This document shows, piece by piece, positions 44,778 through 56,092 of a DNA stretch of 64,000 nt. Both the position numbers and the translations under genes were made by a program. The first letter of the stretch is position 1; each line of letters opens with the position of its first letter. Under the pieces are notes generated by a model that worked only from the letters and a program-made list of their open reading frames with translations, was not told the DNA's origin and searched no databases. This stretch comes from Begonia masoniana (Eukaryota > Streptophyta > Magnoliopsida > Cucurbitales > Begoniaceae): the NCBI GenBank assembly GCA_022432975.1, contig CM039514.1:8415519-8479518 (forward strand), written 5' to 3'.

Positions 44778-47555
44778 TGTAACACCCAAAAAATTCTTAT
44801 AACGTGCATAGCCTTAGATTAGGTTATGAGATGAATGTTTAGTATTAATTTAGAGTTTTTCTAAATTATGGGAAGGAAAGTAAAGTTAGGTGAGAAATTT
44901 GTGAGAAAACATAAAGTAAATGAGGTGTAGTGTTGTTTTAATTACTAATTAATGAAAGAAGTGAATTAAAATAGAAAAGTAAAGGAGGGGGAAAGGTCCA
45001 ACGTGAGAAGAAGAGTGACATTGGGAGAGTGATAGAACAAGAGTGTTGAAAAGTCAAAGTCTAAGAAGAAAGGAAGAGAAAAGAGAGGTTGAAAAGTTAG
45101 TTTGAAAAGTCTAACAAAATTCAATCAATAAAAATGAAAGAAAAGTGAAGTGGAAAAATAAAAAAGGTGGAGAAAGGAGATGTGTTCACGTGTGGGAGAA
45201 AAGGAAGAGAGGAAAAGTGAGGAAGAAAAGGTAAGAGTGATTTTATAAAAAAGAGAAGTTGGTGAAATTTTGTTAAAAAGTGAAAAATTGGTTATTAAAT
45301 AGAAAAGAAAAACAAAAACAAGGAAACCCTCTTTTTCCTTCATTTTTTCCCACGGTTGCAGCCACCATTGAAGACATTTTCCATATTCTCTTCATCAATT
45401 TTTCAAGGTTTTTAAGGTTAGTTTCTCATGGGTTTTAAGTTGTATGCAAATATTTGAAGGTTTTTAGGGTTTTGAGTGAAATTTGAGTGAGTTTGGTTAG
45501 AGATTGGAAAACCTAATTGGAGAGCTCCAAAAATTGGTGTCCTTGCTGTATTTTCTTCATATATTTAGTGTTTTAAATGTTAGAGGGATTAGTTTAGGTT
45601 GTTTTTAGAGTTAAATTAGAGATTTGGTGAAAGTTATACAAAAACCAGTTTTTAAAATATTGGAGGCTGAATCTGTTTCTGGAATTTCTGATCGGCCATG
45701 GTGTTTGGATGGTTAATTTGGTTGCTTCAATGTATAGTAGACGTGTAGAGGTTTACGGAATGGGGTGAATCATCGAAATCTGTTGAGAAACGAGGGAGTT
45801 ATGGCCGATTGAAATTGGACGATAGAAATTGTAGGAAAATCGAGTTTTGTGGTTAGTTTAGGATTTTTAGAATGTTGTGCGTTGATTAGGCTTAGCTTAG
45901 GATTGCTATATTTTTTGCTAACTTATTTCCCTTAACGAGCTAGGTTGACGAGCGAGCTTTTAGCCTAGTTAAAGTGAATAAACACGAGCTGAGCAACATG
46001 TAAGTAGTGGAGTGTATGTGTTTTGCCTTCAGGCCTACACCATGAAAGGGTAGGGATTGTTTGCTTGTTGTTGTGTTTTATTTTGTGTTGAACATTGTGT
46101 GTCATGCATCATGGTTTTCCAACTACGAAAATACGTATTTTAAACATTGTTTGCAAACTGTGAGAGTGGAATGTAAAAAGATAAGAAGATACGTAATGCA
46201 ATGTGATCTTTTGATGGAGTATCCTTGTTGATATACGATGAATGAAATAGGGCAATTCGAGAGGGACTCTACAAAAGAAACGTGGAATAAAATACGTAAA
46301 AGGGGAACGCTTCGATGTTAAGTAGAAGGTTCCGTGAACGCTTCGATGTAAAGTGCTAGTAAGAAAGCACTAGAAGGTTCAGCGATCGAGTATAACGCTT
46401 TGATGTTAGTGGGAAAGCACTAGAAGGTTATGCGGTCGTGACTGGGTGAAGATCGTGTATGGCCGTCGTGTGTGTGAACACGATGTGTGCCTCAGATCTA
46501 GCTTTGCGGGGTCAATGCGTGACCATCTCGATAGGATAGGTATCCGCTTGACTCCCACGTGAAAGTGAAAGAGTAATGAAAAGAAAATGAAACGAACACA
46601 ACCGAGGTTTAGAAATCGCATGTGTTAGGGTTATGCGTGAGAGTTGTGGTGCATTGTGCATGGTTTTGAACTACATAGTTCCATACTTACTAAGTATTAT
46701 GCTTACGTTTTGTGTTCTGTGATGTAGGGGGCGACGTCATTACAGATGTGAGCTATGAGAATAGTTAGGATTGGGACGCAGTCGGTGATGTACGTGGTAT
46801 GCCGGTGCGGGTAGTTGTCGGGGCATCTCAACCATGATCTTCAAAAGGATGTGGGTGGTTCGGTATTTTGGGATTGTGTATAGTTTTCAAACTATTTTGG
46901 ATATTTGAAGTCTTTAATGATTTTATTGGTTTAATTTGTAAATGTAGTTTGGGAATGGTTTTGAAATTTTTTTGAACATGTTTTATAAAACTTTGATTTT
47001 CAGGATGTGGTTTGGGTTTAATGATTTTGGGTTGCGTACAGTAAACGTCGAGGGTTTTCATTTAGCTTTACACTTTCGCTGACGTATTGGAGTTAATGTT
47101 TTAGCATTTACGTGAAATTTGGGTGTGAGTTTTAGTTTTAGTTGTAAGTTAGTGTGAAGAAGAAACAAAAAGAGAGGAAGCAAGAGCAAGAGGAAGAGGA
47201 AGGGAGCCGATCGATCGGCGCAAGGGGAGCCGATCGATCGGTTGTTAAAAGGAGAAAAGATCACGCACCCGAGAGGGTGCCGATTGATCGGCGGTAAGCG
47301 CCAATCGATCGGCACCTGTTAATCTGCTTTTAAAAAAATATATATTAATTTCCAACATGTTTTGACCTGAGATTTTCCGACATGTTTTACTTGTATTTTT
47401 CACATGTTTTACAACCGTTTTCGAAGATTCGAAAGACCCAAAAAAAAAGAAAATCAAGTCATATTTTTATCGAAAATTATTTTAAATTACGTTTTAAACA
47501 TGGTATGGGTTAGCAAAGTAGCGCACCGAGCCGAGGCGGGTTCGGGGGCGTTACA
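44778..47555 (+). mobile_element. Solo LTR family 3 (inner, inverted copy) with TAAAT target duplication
   Basis: 2778 bp, beginning TGTAACACCCAAAAAATTC and ending TTCGGGGGCGTTACA. Perfect duplications TAAAT lie at 44773-44777 and 47556-47560. It is in the opposite orientation to the outer copy, 58 bp plus the target site from its end. Sense is plus: donor-like CAT/GTAAGTAG at 46000 and acceptor-like TGATGTAG/G at 46727. Confidence 0.9.
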
Positions 47556-48220
47556 TAAATCCTCCCGACATACACTAACTAAGGCTATATGCGTTATAGT
47601 AAATTTCTGGGTGTTACAACCAGTGTAAAAACCAGTTAGGAAATTTGTCTTCCATTTGTAAAATCTCAGGATTCATAGTAAAAAACCATGAATGATTTCT
47701 TTTTGGATTTTGATAAAGAAACGCATGGGACCATGCAAGAATATAATCTCAATAGTTATATTTTTGTTCATTATTTTTTGTAGTAGTCGTTCTAGGGTTA
47801 AAAACATTTAAACCCCATTCCTGCGGATGAATGACTCTTATGATATAGCATTTTGAATGAGTCATTGAACTTTTGAAATTTCCTTCTTCAACATAATTAT
47901 GTTGAATCTGGACTGAATTTGTTTCTGTCAGAATAGCTTCATAGTAATAACGAAGCTTTCCTTCAGTTACTAAATGATGCTGGGATCCCATATATCTCTC
48001 TTTATAAAACCAGGCATCTTTTCAATTGAGAGAAATATTTTTTGTAGACAGGGTGAGGATAGACTCAACCACTGATTTTTTGAAAAATTGAGGTCCATTC
48101 TCAAGGACTTCTTTTGCTGTTTTCTTTTGTAAATTATCTGAAGATGATGTTTCCCCTAAAGTGTGAAACTTTTTTTGATAATTTGTTTTTGTATGGCGGC
48201 CACGACCGCAACCTCTGCCC

Positions 48221-50452
48221 CTAACCGGGGTAAACATCCTGCAAAAATTCTTGAGTGAGAAAATCTGGTAATGAATTATTACTACCTTTGATATATTTGA
48301 TGGAAAAATCAAAAACAGAAAGTTCGGATTGCCATCGAGCAAAAATTTGTTTTGAAACTAAATTTTTCACATCTTTATTTAGAATATGTTTTACAGAAGA
48401 ACAATCAACTCTTAAAAGAAATTTTTTGTTAAGTAAATCATCTTGAAATTTTAAAATACACTTAACAATAGATAAAACTTCTTTTTTGACAGTTGAATAA
48501 TTTTGTTGGACTGGCTTCCAAACACCAGAAATAAAGCGAACTAATTCTTCTTTTGAAGTATTAGAATTAATTTGTTTTAGAATACCTCCATAACCCTTGT
48601 CAGAGGCATCTGTTCTAACAATTTTTTGCCAAGCTGAATTTGCTAAAGAAAGACATGGTAAAGTTTGTGCTTTTACCTTAATTTTTTGAACAGCTTCAGT
48701 ATGTTGTTTTGTCCAGGGAATTAGATTTTTTCTTAATCTTTGATATAAAATAGTTGTATCCTGAGCTAAATTTTTGTAAAAATCACTTAAATAATTCAGA
48801 CTTCCTAAAAACCTTTAAAGTTGGGTTTTGTCTTTTATTTCATCAGGAAATTTTGAAGCGAATTCAATACTTCAATTTATTGGAATTATTGTTCATTGAT
48901 TTATATTATGACCAAGGAATCTTACAATAGTTTGAAAAAGTTTCATTTTAGGTGCAGAAATAACTAAACTATTTGTTTTAATAGCATCTTTTAAAATTCT
49001 AAGATGTCTAAAATGTTGATCTATAGATGTTGAAAAAACAAGTATATCATCTATATAAACAATACAAAATTTAGAATATTTGGAAAAAATATCATTTATA
49101 ATATTTTGAAATTCTGAATGAGCATTTTTTAGTCCAAAAGGCATGACATTCCATTCGTAATGACCAAAAGGAACTACAAATGCAGTTTTGTATCTATCTT
49201 CTTTTGCAATTTGTATTTGCCAATATCCTGATTTTAAATCAAACTTTGAAAAGATTAGAGTATTTTGTAATCTATCTAATAAATCTTTTTTATTTGGAAT
49301 TGGATATCTAATCCATTTTAATACTTCATTTCATGGTTTGTAATTAATAACAAGGCGAGGTACTCCTCTTTCCTTTTCTGCACTATTGTTGACATAAAAA
49401 GTTGTGCAGCTCCAATGGGATTTACTTAGTTGAATAAGGTTTTTGTCTAAAAGACTTTCTATTTCTTTTTTACATAATTTTAAATATTCTTCTTTCATTT
49501 GACTAGGTCTAGCTTTTGTAGGGATAAATTTTTCATCGTAGTTGAGAATATAAGGTAGATAAACAATATACTTCTTCCTTTCCCAAAAAGCATTAGGAGT
49601 TGTATGACAAACTTCATTTTGAAATTGTGATTCTAATATTTTTATTTTATTAATGATTTTGGAGTCTTTTAATTGTTCTTTAATTTTTAAAGAACTAATT
49701 TCAGATTTAAGAAAACTATTGTGGTTTTCTTTGTTTTGATAAAAATATTTGATTTCATTGATAATTTTAAATTCAGGGTCCGAAATAAACAGATAAATAA
49801 CCTTTTGATTTTGAACAGTAGCATATATTTCATGCTCATTAATCATGGTAATAGACATAATTTGATTTAGAAAATGAGTGCGTAAAATAACTTTGTGATT
49901 TAGATTTTTGACTAGTAAAAAGGTTGTTGATAAACATGTTCTATCATTGCAAATAGTAACTTTATATAATTTGTAATTTACTTTTAATCTACTACCTCCT
50001 GCGGCAGTTAAAGTTTGAGTGGTTTTTTCAAAGTATTTTGTTGGAATAAAACCTTCTTGGATACAATTAATATCAGCACCACTATCAACTAGGACAATGA
50101 TATTAAAAATTTCATATTCTTGGTTTATTATTAGAATCTGAGCTATAACGTCAGAGATAAAATAATCTTGATTAATGATTAAATTAATTTTTATAAACCA
50201 TTTTTGAAATCGGAGTTTTGTTAACACATTAATATCTTCACCATCATAATTGACTATTTCATTATTTGAAGACGAAAAATCCCTAGAGGATTCTAATTTT
50301 ATTAATCTATCATTTGTCATAATTTGATATTGATTATAATTATATTGTAATTCTTGTAATTCATATTTAAGATTTTTTACTTCACTATTAAGATCTTGAA
50401 TAGTAACTGCTTGAACTCTCTTATGATCTAATCTATTGAATACTTCATTCAA
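48221..50452 (-). pseudogene. Endogenous caulimovirid protease, reverse transcriptase and RNase H (copy B)
   Basis: The 373-codon stretch 49331-50452 holds a coiled-coil start, an aspartic protease with VDSGADINC, and the beginning of the reverse transcriptase. The stretch 48893-49144 has the RT core with MPFGLKNA and YIDDILVF. RNase H traces run to the stop at 48221-48223, ending in a YIKGSNNSLPDFL-type motif. Stops near 49331 and 48885-48900, plus frame changes, break the gene. The order protease-RT-RNase H without integrase marks a pararetrovirus, not an LTR retrotransposon. Confidence 0.88.
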
Positions 50453-50515
50453 CGAATAATGTTGATCTTTTTTAAGAGGTTTAGATTTGTCTTTATCATT
50501 TTGTTGTATGATAAT

Positions 50516-51085
50516 TTAAATAATCTTTTTTCGAAATATAGGATCGGATATTTGATCTATATTATCCAATATTTCTTGTTGATCAATTGTTAAAACATTA
50601 ACTTGACATTTTTGACATACTTGATCTAAGTAAGAGGAATCATCAATAATATCTTCTTCTTCAGAGCTATCTTTAGAAGAAGTTAATAAAAGTTTTGATA
50701 AAGTTAATATTAAACTTTCTTCCATATCTATATTATTTAACTTAGTTTGAGTCTTACATTTAGAAGCATAACGCCCAAATTTACCACATTTATAACATTT
50801 AATTTCAGAAATATCTGTTTTATGTTTTTTCTTTTTAAATTTTTTAAACTTTTAGAAGTTTCTGGCATATCATACTTTTGCTTATATTTTTTAAAAGCTT
50901 TTTTCTATAACTTTTTCTTCTTCTTATTTTTAAAATATTCTTCTCTTTGTTCGGATTTAGATAAACCTTTCATACTAGGTTTAGGAACATGATAAACAAA
51001 TTGATCACAAAATTCACCTATTTCTTTTCGACCTGTTAAATTCTGTTTTTTCATTTGATATTGTAATTTCATGTCATTACATAAA
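50516..51085 (-). pseudogene. Endogenous caulimovirid capsid end with mutated zinc knuckle (copy B)
   Basis: LCNDMKLQYQMKKQNLTG and IGEFCDQFVY (50950-51085) are diverged counterparts of copy A. The knuckle at 50756-50797 reads CYKCGKFGRYASKC: the zinc-ligand histidine is arginine (CGT for CAT). An acidic, serine-rich stretch (50516-50725) follows. The 5' part is cut by an LTR at 51091. The GPRxxRY change and the stops show decay. Confidence 0.82.
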
Positions 51086-51090
51086 GATAA

Positions 51091-51955
51091 TGTAACGCCC
51101 CCAAACCCGCCCCGGCTCGGTGCGCTACTTTGCTCACACTTATCCCAATTAAAACGACGTTTAAAACAGAATTTAAAATAATTTTTGATAAATTTTCGAA
51201 TCGATTTTTGGGTTTTTTGAACCCTCGACAATAGTTGGAAAATGTGTATAAAATACGTGTAAAATAAGTCGAAAAACATCTGGTCAAAACATATTGAAAA
51301 CGTTGAAACCAAATGAAAACCCTGGATGTTTACTACACGCAAGTCAACGAAAAATCGAGCAGCATAACTGCTAAAATTTATAAACCCAAAAATCCTGAAA
51401 ATCAAATTTTTATAAAACATTAAAAACCATGTCAAAACAAATCATTATCCTTTATGACATGTCCACAAAACAACCAAGTTCTACGGACCTCCAAATTAAG
51501 TAAACTATGTACCATCCCAAAATACCAAACCCCACATCCCTCGAAAAGCTATGGCTGTGACGTCCCGACAATTGCCTGCACTGACATGCTCCATGTGCCG
51601 CCGATTGCTGCCTAGTCCTGGGCTCCCTCGTTTAGCTCACCTGAATAAGTCGTCACCTACACCACATAACACAAAACGTAAGCCTAATGCTTAGCAAGTA
51701 GGGAATAATGTAATTCGCATGCTCAACTCAACCCCTAACATATGTAGTTTCTACTCGCTCTGTTGTTTTCGTTTCGTTTCCATCCGAGACTAACTCCAAG
51801 GATGGCACTACACGACCCCTTAACACACATCCGAGTCTAGCTCCAAGGATGCATTTTCATCCGAGACTCGCTCCAAGAATGGCACTACCCGACCCCCTAA
51901 CACACATCCGAGTCCAACTCCAAGGATGCATTTCCATCCGAGAGCATGCCACAAT
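51091..51955 (-). mobile_element. Truncated LTR of family 3
   Basis: It begins TGTAACGCCCCCAAACCC and matches the start of the LTR at 42379, through the acceptor-like block (CACCTACACCACATAACAC, about 51657) and the CTTAGCAAGTAGGG block. Family similarity fades near 51955. The putative left target site is GATAA (51086-51090); no right copy was found. It holds tandem 'CATCCGAG(A/T)C(T/C)..CTCCAAGGATG' units at about 51780-51945. Confidence 0.75.
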
Positions 51956-52970
51956 CTAAAATTTGCTAAGATGTTGCACCAATGTTCTTGAACCGATGTT
52001 TGCTAAATTATTCTCCTATGTTATAAGGATTATAAATGCTATCAAATGCATCTAATTTGGTTTTTCTGAAGTTTTAGGAAGAAAAAGTGTAATTAGGATT
52101 AAGTTGATCGTAGGTGTTAGGATATGTAAAGGTGGTAAACCTAACTAGAATTTCAGCCTAAAAATTTTGAAACGCATTTTTAAGGATCTAAACGACCTTG
52201 TTTTGGGATCAAAACGTGAATTTCATAGACATAGCCTATGACATTGTTATAGATCTTTTCGATAGCTTCGATTTGCCTGGTGGCACGAAAAAAACGGATA
52301 CTCGTAGCCAAAGTTATGGTTGTTTTAAGGGAGAAAAGTCAAATTCACTATTTACCAATTACCCTATACTTCACCAATGACTGTTTAAACAAATACTCAG
52401 CTCATTCACGAATTGAAGCTCACTCAACAAAAGAAATGCAACCAGCACATTTTTGAAAATTAAATAAAACAAGAAGCATAAAGGAATATTCTCGGTTTAG
52501 GCAATGATTATGGTTAGCATTTAGGAATATTCTCGGTTTTGCACCAAACAACACATTTAATCAAGCAGCAAACAACATATTTAATCACGTTTCATTTTAG
52601 ACATGTTAATTAACATTCAAGGAATATTCTGGAATAAATTTTATGCAAAGGAATATTCTGGAATAATAAAGAAAATACTGGAATAACAAAGGAATATGCT
52701 GGATTTTCAAAAACAAAATAATATCGATTTTAACTTTGAAACTTATCAGATTAACACTATATTTCCAAAATTAAAATTTTGTCTTCCATCTATAACGAGT
52801 TCGGATAAGTGTTGAGAACATTAACACACCATAAGAAGCAACATTAAAGCACTACAAAACCAGATAAGAAACAATGAATATATTCAAAATGCAGATTCAA
52901 AATGCAGTTAAAATATGGGTAAGAAAATGCAAACTATTCGATTACCAGCCTTCGAAAAAAAGCCATCCAT
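51956..52970. other. Unassigned, probably leader or remnant of the copia-type element
   Basis: No coding motif seen. It lies on the internal side of the LTR at 52986-53665 and so may be its truncated internal region. Four GAATATTC palindromes (52484, 52525, 52622 and 52651) fit the heat-shock element pattern GAAnnTTC. Confidence 0.4.
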
Positions 52971-52983
52971 GGCTCTGATACCA
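52971..52983 (-). other. Primer-binding site (initiator Met tRNA) of a copia-type element
   Basis: Minus strand TGGTATCAGAGCC, two bases from the LTR edge at 52986. Confidence 0.85.
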
Positions 52984-52985
52984 CA

Positions 52986-53665
52986 TGACACGATTCCGCC
53001 TCTGAATGGGTAGTGTTCTTCTTACAAATCGAATGGATGAAAGAAGAACCAACAACAAATCTGCTGGTCTGAAAATAACAGAAAATCCAACGCTAACGAA
53101 ATGCAACTTAATTTTAAGAGTTTCTTATTATGTATGTTAACAATACTTTCTCAAAGTTTCAGGTCCAGATAATAAGAAAATCGAAAGTTATTAAAAGAAC
53201 ACCAAATATTGTTCGATGAGCAATCTTTTGTAAGCTCTCGGTATAACAATCTTCCAAAGAAGATTGGCAACAAATGGAACGGGTTATGGCCACCTTCTTC
53301 GTGTATCCTACTCTGAAAAGAGAAGAGTGGAACGTAAGCTATTCAAGCAACCGTGGGCTTGAAAGCTCAAAGGAGAGAACTCCTTCTCAATTCTTGGCGG
53401 AACCGAGATTTACCGTTCACCGGTCTTCAACTCTAAAATCTTCAGACGAAATTAGGTTATTCTCATAGATTCAACAACCATTACAAGAGCCAATAACAAT
53501 GTATTTATAGACATAAGGTGGGCTGGTTGTTAGGTTGGGCTTGGGCTTGCAAAAAATGACCATTATGTGTGGCCAATGTTGGGCTTGTCTCCATTCTTTG
53601 GCCCAAGTTGGATTCTCTCCATTTTCTTTGCTTCAACCAACTTCCAACCACCATCTAACTTAACA
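52986..53665 (-). repeat. LTR (about 680 bp) of a truncated retrotransposon, probably Ty1/copia
   Basis: On the minus strand it begins TGTTAAGTTAGATGG and ends GAATCGTGTCA, followed by the PBS. A TATA box (TCTATAAATACA) lies near 53498-53509. No gag, protease or RT is left, so copia rather than gypsy is judged only from LTR length and PBS spacing. Confidence 0.65.
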
Positions 53666-54093
53666 TACATCTAATCCTAATGCCTGATGATGCATGCTTT
53701 AATAATTCCTTACAATAAGGTCATTGTTTGCCAAATTAAACACACAAAAATAACCAATAGAACACTCATAATATTCGATTACAATGAGTTGAATTTAGGG
53801 AAGACAAATTCCCTCTTTATCTTCATGCTTCCAATCCAAGCCTTTACATATTCAAATCCTACAAAATGAGAGGCAAATGCATTAATAAATTCGTTCTTGT
53901 TAATAAACGCACTTACCTTGATTGGTGACGGGGCCTTAGGCACATCATTCCTATAGCAGAAATATTTATATCTTGTGATAAGAAACTAAATTAATTGATT
54001 ATTATGGATTGAAATTCACTGATGCATAATAAATTTTCAATTATCTAATGAAAAATGAAGAATTATTTTTTCTTGGAGATAGAAATTCATTGT
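53666..54093. other. Intergenic, no gene supported
   Basis: AT-rich, short frames only. It separates the LTR from the MADS-box fragment. Confidence 0.5.
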
Positions 54094-54195
54094 TACCGTG
54101 AGCTCGCTATTCTCTGCGAGGCAGATATCGGCGTGATCTTCTTCTCCAACAGAGGCAAGGTTTATGTGTCCTCGAGCAGGGAGCACGAAGAATGA
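54094..54195 (+). pseudogene. MADS-box domain fragment
   Basis: The frame encodes YRELAILCEADIGVIFFSNR followed by GKVYVSSS and then a stop. This is the second half of a MADS domain, as in MIKC factors (compare K-x-x-E-L-x-x-L-C-[DE]-A-[DE]-[VI]-x-x-[IL]-[IV]-F-S-x-x-G-[RK]). The DNA-contacting first half, the I, K and C regions and a start codon are missing nearby. It is a fragment, perhaps carried by a transposon, and not a gene. Confidence 0.55.
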
Positions 54196-54464
54196 AGAAC
54201 AGTAGTCGGGAGTTGGGGGGAAAACCGAAACAAGAGTCGGGACTTGGGAGTCGCGATTCGGGGTTGAGTGTTGCCGGTCGGACCATCGGTGTTCAGCTGA
54301 GCAAAAGAACGGGAGTCGTCGCCGAGTCGAGAGGGATTCTGCTGGCTAGTCTTTGGATTCTGGAATGATTGAGAGAAGACTGAAGAGTGAAGTTGAAACT
54401 TTCAGCTTTCAGTTTTCAGCCTGAAAGCCTGAAGGCTGAAGCCCGATACCTGATGGACTGAGAA

Positions 54465-54690
54465 CCGGTCCCCATTTTTTTAACAAACAGGAGGTTTTTT
54501 AACATTCGGTTCGGTCCCAATTTTTTGAGAATTTTGGGCTATGGACCGAGGACCGGACCGAGAACCGGTGGGATTCTTGAGTTTGGACCGAGGACCGGAC
54601 CGTGGTCCAGAGACTTGGGACTGAAACTGGACCAAAATCGGTGGTTCGGATCGGTTCTCGGTTCTCCTGCCCATGCCTACTTTAAAGTAA
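54465..54690. mobile_element. Short hAT-like MITE rich in GGACCGAGGACCGG motifs
   Basis: About 220 bp of the same style as 5148-5347 and 26745-26897. The right end is CTGCCCATGCCTA. The left end is indistinct near 54465. Internal repeats are GGACCGAGGACCGGACCG. Confidence 0.5.
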
Positions 54691-54851
54691 TTGTTTCCTT
54701 GCATTGTATTTAAGCACGTTGAGAGTTGATCTGATTTATTATAACTTTCACACCCAGAAATGGCCCAACTGTTACCTTGTTTTGTCATGATAATTAGTCA
54801 AATGTGTCCATATTCGTACTGTTCATTGCCTTCTCTGGATACAACTTAAAC

Positions 54852-55757
54852 ATCTGTATTGCTATTGCCTGTACCGTTTCTTGAAGATTTTATAAATGGA
54901 GCTGATGTTGCGTCTCTTCTGGACTGTATCCGACTTACTGCTGGACAATTACATGCTCTTGGAACTGCAACGCGGCCTGCACAAGCTGGTGCTGTTTCAA
55001 TACTGCCTAGCGCGTCAACAACATTGCCTTCTAACGCCAAACAAGGAGGATATACTTCTACACAGACTCTTTTGCCCAGTAATTCAGTCTTAAAACGCTT
55101 GTCAGGTTTCTACAGTTCCAGAAGGAAGTCTAGCTGCTCCTTCTGCTAATGGTTCTCTTCCAAATAGTGGCCTTCATGGAGCTACTATGTTAACTGCTGC
55201 GCGAGGTGGGCCAGCATTGTTCCTAGCTCACTCTTGCCGATAGATGTTTCTGTTGTCCTGCGTGGTCCCTATTGGATAAGAATAATATACTGCAAACAAT
55301 TTGCATTTGACATGCGTTGCTTTGCAGGAGATCAGATTTGGTTGCAACCAGCTACACCCGCCAAAGCAAACCCCTCAATTGGAGCATGTTGCCCGAGAGT
55401 TGAATGTTTTGGAACCTAATTTTTCTGGTGGTAATCCCACAGCTGGACTGTCAGCTTCAAATAATCAGAACCTGAGTTCTAGTTCTCAGCTGTCTGCGGC
55501 AAATGGTAGTAGAGATAATCACCTTGGTCCTTCTGCAATGTCACGGACAGGGAACCAAATTAACAGCTTAAATCGTGTAGGAAATGTCCTTTCAGGATCT
55601 CCAAATTTTGCAGCAAGCTCAGGATTATCTTTACGCAGAACACAAGGTGGTGTTCCTGCTCATGTAACAGGTGAATTGAATACTGCCATTATTGGTCTTG
55701 GGGATGATGCTGGGTATGGTGGTGGATGGGTTCCTCTTGTAGCATGGGTTTGCAAAT
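54852..55757 (+). pseudogene. MED14: Mediator subunit MED14 (SWP) fragment
   Basis: Segments in several frames match the middle-to-late part of plant MED14: FLEDFINGADVASLLDCIRL, TAGQLHALGTATRPAQAG, LPIDVSVVLRGPYWIRIIY, CFAGDQIWLQPATPAK, EHVARELNVLEP and GYGGGWVPLVA. MED14 is the large scaffold subunit of the Mediator complex and is normally about 1700 residues. Here fewer than 300 codons remain, with frame changes near 55090, 55200 and 55370 and a stop at 55757 right after GGWVPLVA. It also lacks a stretch before EHVAREL. It is a dead fragment. Continuous coding without obvious introns hints at a processed copy, but this is unproven. Confidence 0.82.
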
Positions 55758-55759
55758 AG

Positions 55760-56092
55760 CTGACATAACCAAGGTGCTCGATGTACTAGCAAGATAGATT
55801 ATAGTTCTTGTTTTGTTGTACGTTGACACGGTTTTTACGTATAAACTTTTGTAAAAAAGAAAATGTATTCGACTCGGGTTGCACGATCAAATGATCGTTG
55901 CAAGATCCGCAAATTTCACAAATTTTCGTTATAAGGTCAATAGACCTTTCTCTCTCCTTTTCTCCCTTCCTTCCCCTTTCTCTCTCTAAACATCATTTGA
56001 GTTTACTCTACACCATGGTTGTAGGTACAATCAACTCCAAGAAAAATCATGTTTTTTTATACTAGAAGTCAAAAGGCAAGTATGAATCTCAA
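55760..56092. other. Spacer between MED14 fragment and PPR gene
   Basis: It contains a CT-rich run (55945-55990). It would include the 3' UTR of the PPR gene. Nothing else is seen. Confidence 0.5.

Larger units (their letters stand above)
42379..47618 (-). mobile_element. Solo LTR family 3 (outer copy), disrupted by an inverted copy of itself
   Basis: The outer LTR begins TGTAAAGCCCCCTAACCC at 42379 and ends TTCTGGGTGTTACA at 47618. Target duplications are ACAAG (42374-42378) and ACCAG (47619-47623), one mismatch. Without the inner insertion it is about 2.46 kb. Sense is minus, from the donor-like CAG/GTAAGTAG at 43830 and acceptor-like TGTAG/GTG at 43267. It is inserted in viral ORF2. Confidence 0.88.
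41728..48237 (-). pseudogene. Endogenous caulimovirid ORF2, split by nested solo LTRs
   Basis: It starts at the ATG at 48235-48237, which overlaps the end of the RT/RNase H frame by 17 nt (that frame stops at 48221-48223). The product begins with an Arg/Gly-rich stretch (VRGRGCGRGR). Coding traces run to 47624, are interrupted by LTR sequence 42379-47618, and continue to about 41728 with an acidic, serine-rich segment (ELEADSDSDSSM). A second ORF after the polyprotein is a feature of florendovirus-type elements. Its function is unknown to me. Stops and frameshifts abound. Confidence 0.65.

Noticed and set aside
37847..51085. Reading the region as a second LTR retrotransposon
   Set aside because: There is a 30K-type movement protein, no integrase, and an ORF2 after RNase H, so it is a pararetrovirus; the LTRs present belong to later insertions.
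52198..53468. Open frames of about 60 codons
   Set aside because: Too short, no motifs, and located in LTR or leader sequence.
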